Assembly (NCBI GenBank): GCA_027335515.1
Contig: DAHWHT010000349.1
Location: 1 to 8,177, forward strand
Direction: 5' to 3'
Length of the DNA: 8,177 nt
DNA from: Clostridia bacterium
GTDB taxonomy: Bacteria > Bacillota_E > RBS10-35 > JAJYVN01
Numbering within the stretch: the first letter of the stretch is position 1; every line of letters starts with the position of its first letter. The notes beneath the pieces were generated by a model, which was not told where the DNA came from, did no database searches, and was given only the letters and a program-made list of their open reading frames with translations. This document shows, one piece after another, positions 6,554-8,177 of this stretch. The position numbers were made by a program, and so were the translations under genes.

Positions 6554-7018
6554 TCACGCCGGCCCGCTTTCGCCGGCCCTTGCGAGCGATTCATCCACGA
6601 AGGGATTCCGCACCTGTAGGCTTCCAAAGCTCGCCCCATGCTGGAGGTCCTCGGTCCATAGGACGTCTGCATCACACTTGAGCGCGGAAACGACGATGAG
6701 TGCGTCCCACAGCGACATCCGCCGCTGCCTTGCCAACACGATGGCGGACTGAACATCGCGTGCGTCCGTGGCGGTTGTGGCCCAGTGAACATATTTGCTC
6801 ACTGCGACCGCCGCCTCGTCTTCCGACATCGGCCGCGCAATCTTGCGTGTGACATTGATGTAGAATTCCTGCAGCACCTGCGGGCTCAACCGGCAACGGT
6901 CCTGGACGATCACCTCGCGTAAAAGCCGCGCCGCCACAGCGTGTTTGGCGCCAGCGCTGGCGTCGTGTCCGTAAATAAGAATGTTCGTGTCGCAGAACGC
7001 GATCTTATGGCCGCGCAT
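6554..7018 (-). CDS. vapC: VapC-type PIN-domain ribonuclease toxin
   Basis: A 154-residue PIN-domain protein, the toxin half of a type II toxin-antitoxin pair; the family cleaves RNA using a metal-binding acidic site. The acidic residues are in place: D10 (FCDTNILIYG), E51 (LQEFYINV), D105 (LWDALIV) and D124 (WTEDLQHG). Length is at the upper end for the family. ATG at 7018 is preferred because the protein motif begins at once after it (MRGHKIAFCDTN). It has no Shine-Dalgarno of its own; it overlaps the antitoxin stop by 14 bases, so translation is probably coupled to the antitoxin. Another in-frame ATG at 7036 (MSRGLNC) is possible. The gene appears intact, so the toxin is probably functional, held in check by the antitoxin. 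Confidence 0.92.
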   Translation of the reverse strand: MRGHKIAFCDTNILIYGHDASAGAKHAVAARLLREVIVQDRCRLSPQVLQEFYINVTRKIARPMSEDEAAVAVSKYVHWATTATDARDVQSAIVLARQRRMSLWDALIVVSALKCDADVLWTEDLQHGASFGSLQVRNPFVDESLARAGESGPA

Positions 7019-7265
7019 GCAGTTCAGCCCGCGTGACATCGACGCGGCCGCCGGTCCCCAGATCCGAGGGGTGGTCAAGATGCTCCAGAATCCATCTGCT
7101 CGCGTCCTCCTTGGTACCGGAACCGACGGACGCCTGGTGGATCAGGTCGCCGAATAACGCCGATAGCGTTGTGCCCCGGTCGGCGGCAAGGTGTCGTGCC
7201 GCGACCAAAACTTCGCGTGAAACCGACAACGTCAGGTTGTGTCGAGGCTCCTGCCGTGACGCCAA
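7005..7265 (-). CDS. Antitoxin, ribbon-helix-helix type (VapB role; DUF6364-like)
   Basis: An 86-residue partner of the PIN toxin. The N-terminus (HNLTLSVSREVLVAARHLAA, then DRGTTLSALFGDLI) has the strand-helix-helix pattern of ribbon-helix-helix DNA-binding antitoxins: strand about residues 10-15, helix 16-30, helix 32-42. It looks most like the DUF6364 type that accompanies PIN toxins, from memory of the motif. The C-terminal half (GTKEDASRWILEHL and the tail VTRAELHARP) would wrap the toxin. The start is an unusual TTG at 7265, supported by a near-perfect GGAGGT (7279-7274) with 8-base spacing; no ATG or GTG lies in frame before the DNA-binding strand. It overlaps vapC by 14 bases. Autoregulation at the upstream palindromic region is expected from the family. 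Confidence 0.87.
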   Translation of the reverse strand: MASRQEPRHNLTLSVSREVLVAARHLAADRGTTLSALFGDLIHQASVGSGTKEDASRWILEHLDHPSDLGTGGRVDVTRAELHARP

Positions 7266-7515
7266 CAGGGTGCACCTCCGGGAAGCGCTTGCTACCGCTC
7301 ACAGTCGAAGTATACGTGATATCGTGTTCCTGTGCACACGAGCTGCGCGGAGAGTGCCGCGCGTTCCATGGCAAAGCCGGCGCGGTGAGCGCCTTGGCCA
7401 TCCACCGTTCTGGTGGCGCCGAACGGGCGGTGCGGACAGGAGGTGCAGCGAAGGCGCACGCTGGCCTGAGCGCACACTGTGCCCCTGCCGGCTCCCTTGA
7501 GAGCGGGGTCCACCT
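7266..7515. other. 250 bases with no gene recognised
   Basis: The left 75 bases hold the antitoxin ribosome site and promoter. The rest (about 7340-7515) is GC-rich and partly open in several frames, but no frame shows TnpB, dehydrogenase or other family motifs. It may be the scrambled rest of the insertion element or of the gene it hit. A stop (TGA, 7498-7500) lies in the TnpB frame just before the recognisable TnpB sequence begins. Confidence 0.5.
7309..7338 (-). promoter_or_regulatory. Likely promoter/operator of the toxin-antitoxin operon
   Basis: On the minus strand TATACT (7314-7309) is a 5/6 match to the -10 consensus, 43 bases before the TTG start. TGTGCA (7338-7333) at 18-base spacing is a weak -35. 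Between them is the imperfect palindrome AC-gt-GATATC-gt-GT (7314-7327), with GTATAC overlapping the -10, a plausible site for the ribbon-helix-helix antitoxin. A good -10 with a poor -35 under an operator fits an autoregulated toxin-antitoxin promoter. Confidence 0.4.
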
Positions 7516-7866
7516 CACATCGCGGATGTCGGGTGGTCGCAGTTCCGGCGATTGCTGGACTACAAGACCTCCTGGTACAGGTCCCGGCTGGTCGTCGCGC
7601 CGCGCTTCTACCCGTCAACAAAGAAGTGCTCGGCCTGCGGCCACGCTAAGGCAGACATGTCGCTTGGCGAACGCGTCTTCCAGTGCGAGGCGTGCGGGGC
7701 GAAGATCGACCGAGACCTGAACGCGGCGCGGAACCTCGCGGCGCTCGTCGCCGCGAGTTCCCCGGAGACGCTAAACGCCTGTGGAGGGGAAGGCTCTGGC
7801 CGCCAACGGCCAGGGCCGAGCGGCCTACGGGCGCAGCCGGACTGCACCGGCGGGGTCGTGCTCTGA
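7516..7866 (+). pseudogene. tnpB: C-terminal remnant of TnpB (IS200/IS605/IS607-type OrfB)
   Basis: About 116 residues corresponding to the end of a TnpB RNA-guided nuclease; the full protein is roughly 400 residues, so RuvC-I and RuvC-II and the N-terminal part are missing. Recognisable sequence begins abruptly at HIADVGWSQFRRLLDYK and continues SWYRSRLVVAPRFYPSTKKC. The OrfB zinc ribbon is intact: CSACGH (Cys codons 7627, 7636) and CEACG (7684, 7693). Then follows IDRDLNAARNLA, which carries the last RuvC aspartate. The typical LNACGGEGSG tail follows. In frame, a TGA lies at 7498-7500; the first usable start is TTG at 7552, giving at most a 104-residue product with no nuclease core. It therefore cannot act as a nuclease. 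No tnpA is present. The last codons may already be flanking DNA, because dehydrogenase similarity starts at about 7865 in another frame. Confidence 0.9.
7792..7851 (+). ncRNA. Two hairpins at tnpB 3' end, candidate omega RNA / right-end structure
   Basis: GGCTCTGGCCG (7792-7802) pairs with CGGCCAGGGCC (7807-7817): eleven pairs including one G-U, with the 4-base loop CCAA. A second hairpin, GCCGG (7836-7840) with CCGGC (7847-7851), follows. In known IS605/IS607-type elements the tnpB 3' end and right end encode the omega RNA scaffold, whose guide begins in the flank just past the element. The location here fits that, with the flank starting near 7865. Expression and function are not shown, and the nuclease core is gone. 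Confidence 0.35.
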
Positions 7867-8177
7867 GTTGGGCGGCGTCGATCACCTCGTCTACACCGCC
7901 CAAGACCCGGAGCGGGCGCGCGAGTCGTTTTCGATTCGCGGTTGGGGTCCGCTGGCCGCGTCCAGTGCGCAAGCCTTATGATTCGGCCGAAGGGTTCGAT
8001 CGTGGTGTGCCACGGCTCGGCTGGTGCCCGGCCGCAAACGGGTGGGTCGGTGGCCGGGCGCGCCATCGCCGCGGGCGACGCGATCACCGAGGCATTGGCG
8101 GTAGTGCCTGCCCCGCTACGGGTGAGCGCGGTCGTAGCCGGGGTGGTACGCACCGGACTGTGGGACGGCGTCCCCGA
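7865..8177 (+). pseudogene. Broken short-chain dehydrogenase/reductase (SDR) gene, 5' truncated, frameshifted
   Basis: The pieces match the middle and C-terminal parts of SDR-family oxidoreductases that contain DHLVYTAG and VVRTxLWDGMP. The first piece (frame starting at 7865) reads ELGGVDHLVYTA, then QDPERARESF and WGPLAASSAQAL, and stops at TGA 7979-7981. The second piece continues from 7978 one frame over: MIRPKGSIVVCHGSAGARP, then TEALAVVPAPLRVSAVVAG and VVRTGLWDGVP, open to the window end. Together they read as one protein with a -1 shift near 7978. The stretch between DHLVYTA and ERARESF seems about a dozen residues shorter than usual, implying a second deletion. The N-terminal nucleotide-binding TGxxxGIG region is absent; TnpB sequence lies there instead. 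No clear YxxxK active-site pair is seen, though some members of this subgroup lack it. It may have been split by the TnpB element and then decayed. Family match is by motif recall. Confidence 0.62.

Noticed and set aside
6547..6577. GC-rich inverted and direct repeats (GCGGGC/GCCCGC, GCCGGCCC twice) at the vapC stop
   Set aside because: They fall within the last codons of vapC and no T-run follows on the minus strand, so a terminator call is not supported.
6429..6752. 107-codon + strand frame running into vapC
   Set aside because: GTG-led ORF with no motifs, half of it antisense to the PIN domain.
7169..7720. 183-codon + strand frame spanning the antitoxin promoter and tnpB remnant
   Set aside because: Wrong frame for both the antitoxin and TnpB; low-complexity R/A/S-rich translation.
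1..8177. CRISPR array, tRNA or rRNA genes
   Set aside because: No regularly spaced repeats, no clover-leaf or TTCGAATC-type motif in context, and no conserved rRNA segments were seen on reading both strands.

Overview
The window is a GC-rich chromosomal segment with compact, mostly well-spaced genes. No rRNA, tRNA or other strongly taxon-specific marker is visible. The PAS-GGDEF-EAL signalling protein and the strong GC bias at third codon positions fit a high-GC proteobacterium, perhaps a gammaproteobacterium, but this is a weak inference. Some proteins (tandem YbjQ-type proteins, the aldo/keto reductase ending in PAPEAYAW) also resemble actinobacterial families.

Layout. Bases 1-1943 (+) hold the 3' part of a c-di-GMP turnover gene (partial PAS, PAS, GGDEF with inhibitory site, EAL). 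It converges on, and overlaps by 11 bases, a two-gene minus-strand operon (3804 to 1933). Each of the two genes encodes a tandem duplication of a YbjQ-like ('heavy-metal-binding', UPF0145-type) domain, four domains in all. Divergent from that operon is a small, unrecognised 127-residue protein (3957-4340, +). The 152-base gap between them carries a possible shared -10 region. A GC-rich hairpin (4389-4417) separates the small gene from the convergent sugar-metabolism pair read on the minus strand: a hydroxypyruvate-isomerase-like TIM-barrel protein (6244-5477) followed by an aldo/keto reductase (5403-4432).

From about 6245 onward the window looks like accessory DNA. It holds a 309-base stretch without a gene, then a type II toxin-antitoxin operon on the minus strand (RHH-type antitoxin 7265-7005, overlapping a VapC/PIN toxin 7018-6554). 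After a 250-base unassigned stretch comes a C-terminal remnant of an IS200/IS605/IS607-type TnpB nuclease (7516-7866, +) with its zinc ribbon and last RuvC motif intact. Two strong hairpins at its 3' end lie where an omega RNA scaffold would be. Directly abutting it is a decayed short-chain dehydrogenase gene (7865-8177, +) that lacks its N-terminus and has an internal frameshift and an internal deletion.

How the parts relate. The YbjQ operon and the divergent small gene are the best candidate for an undescribed functional unit. The isomerase and reductase probably act on related small carbonyl compounds. The toxin-antitoxin, TnpB remnant and broken dehydrogenase mark a site of past insertion and decay.
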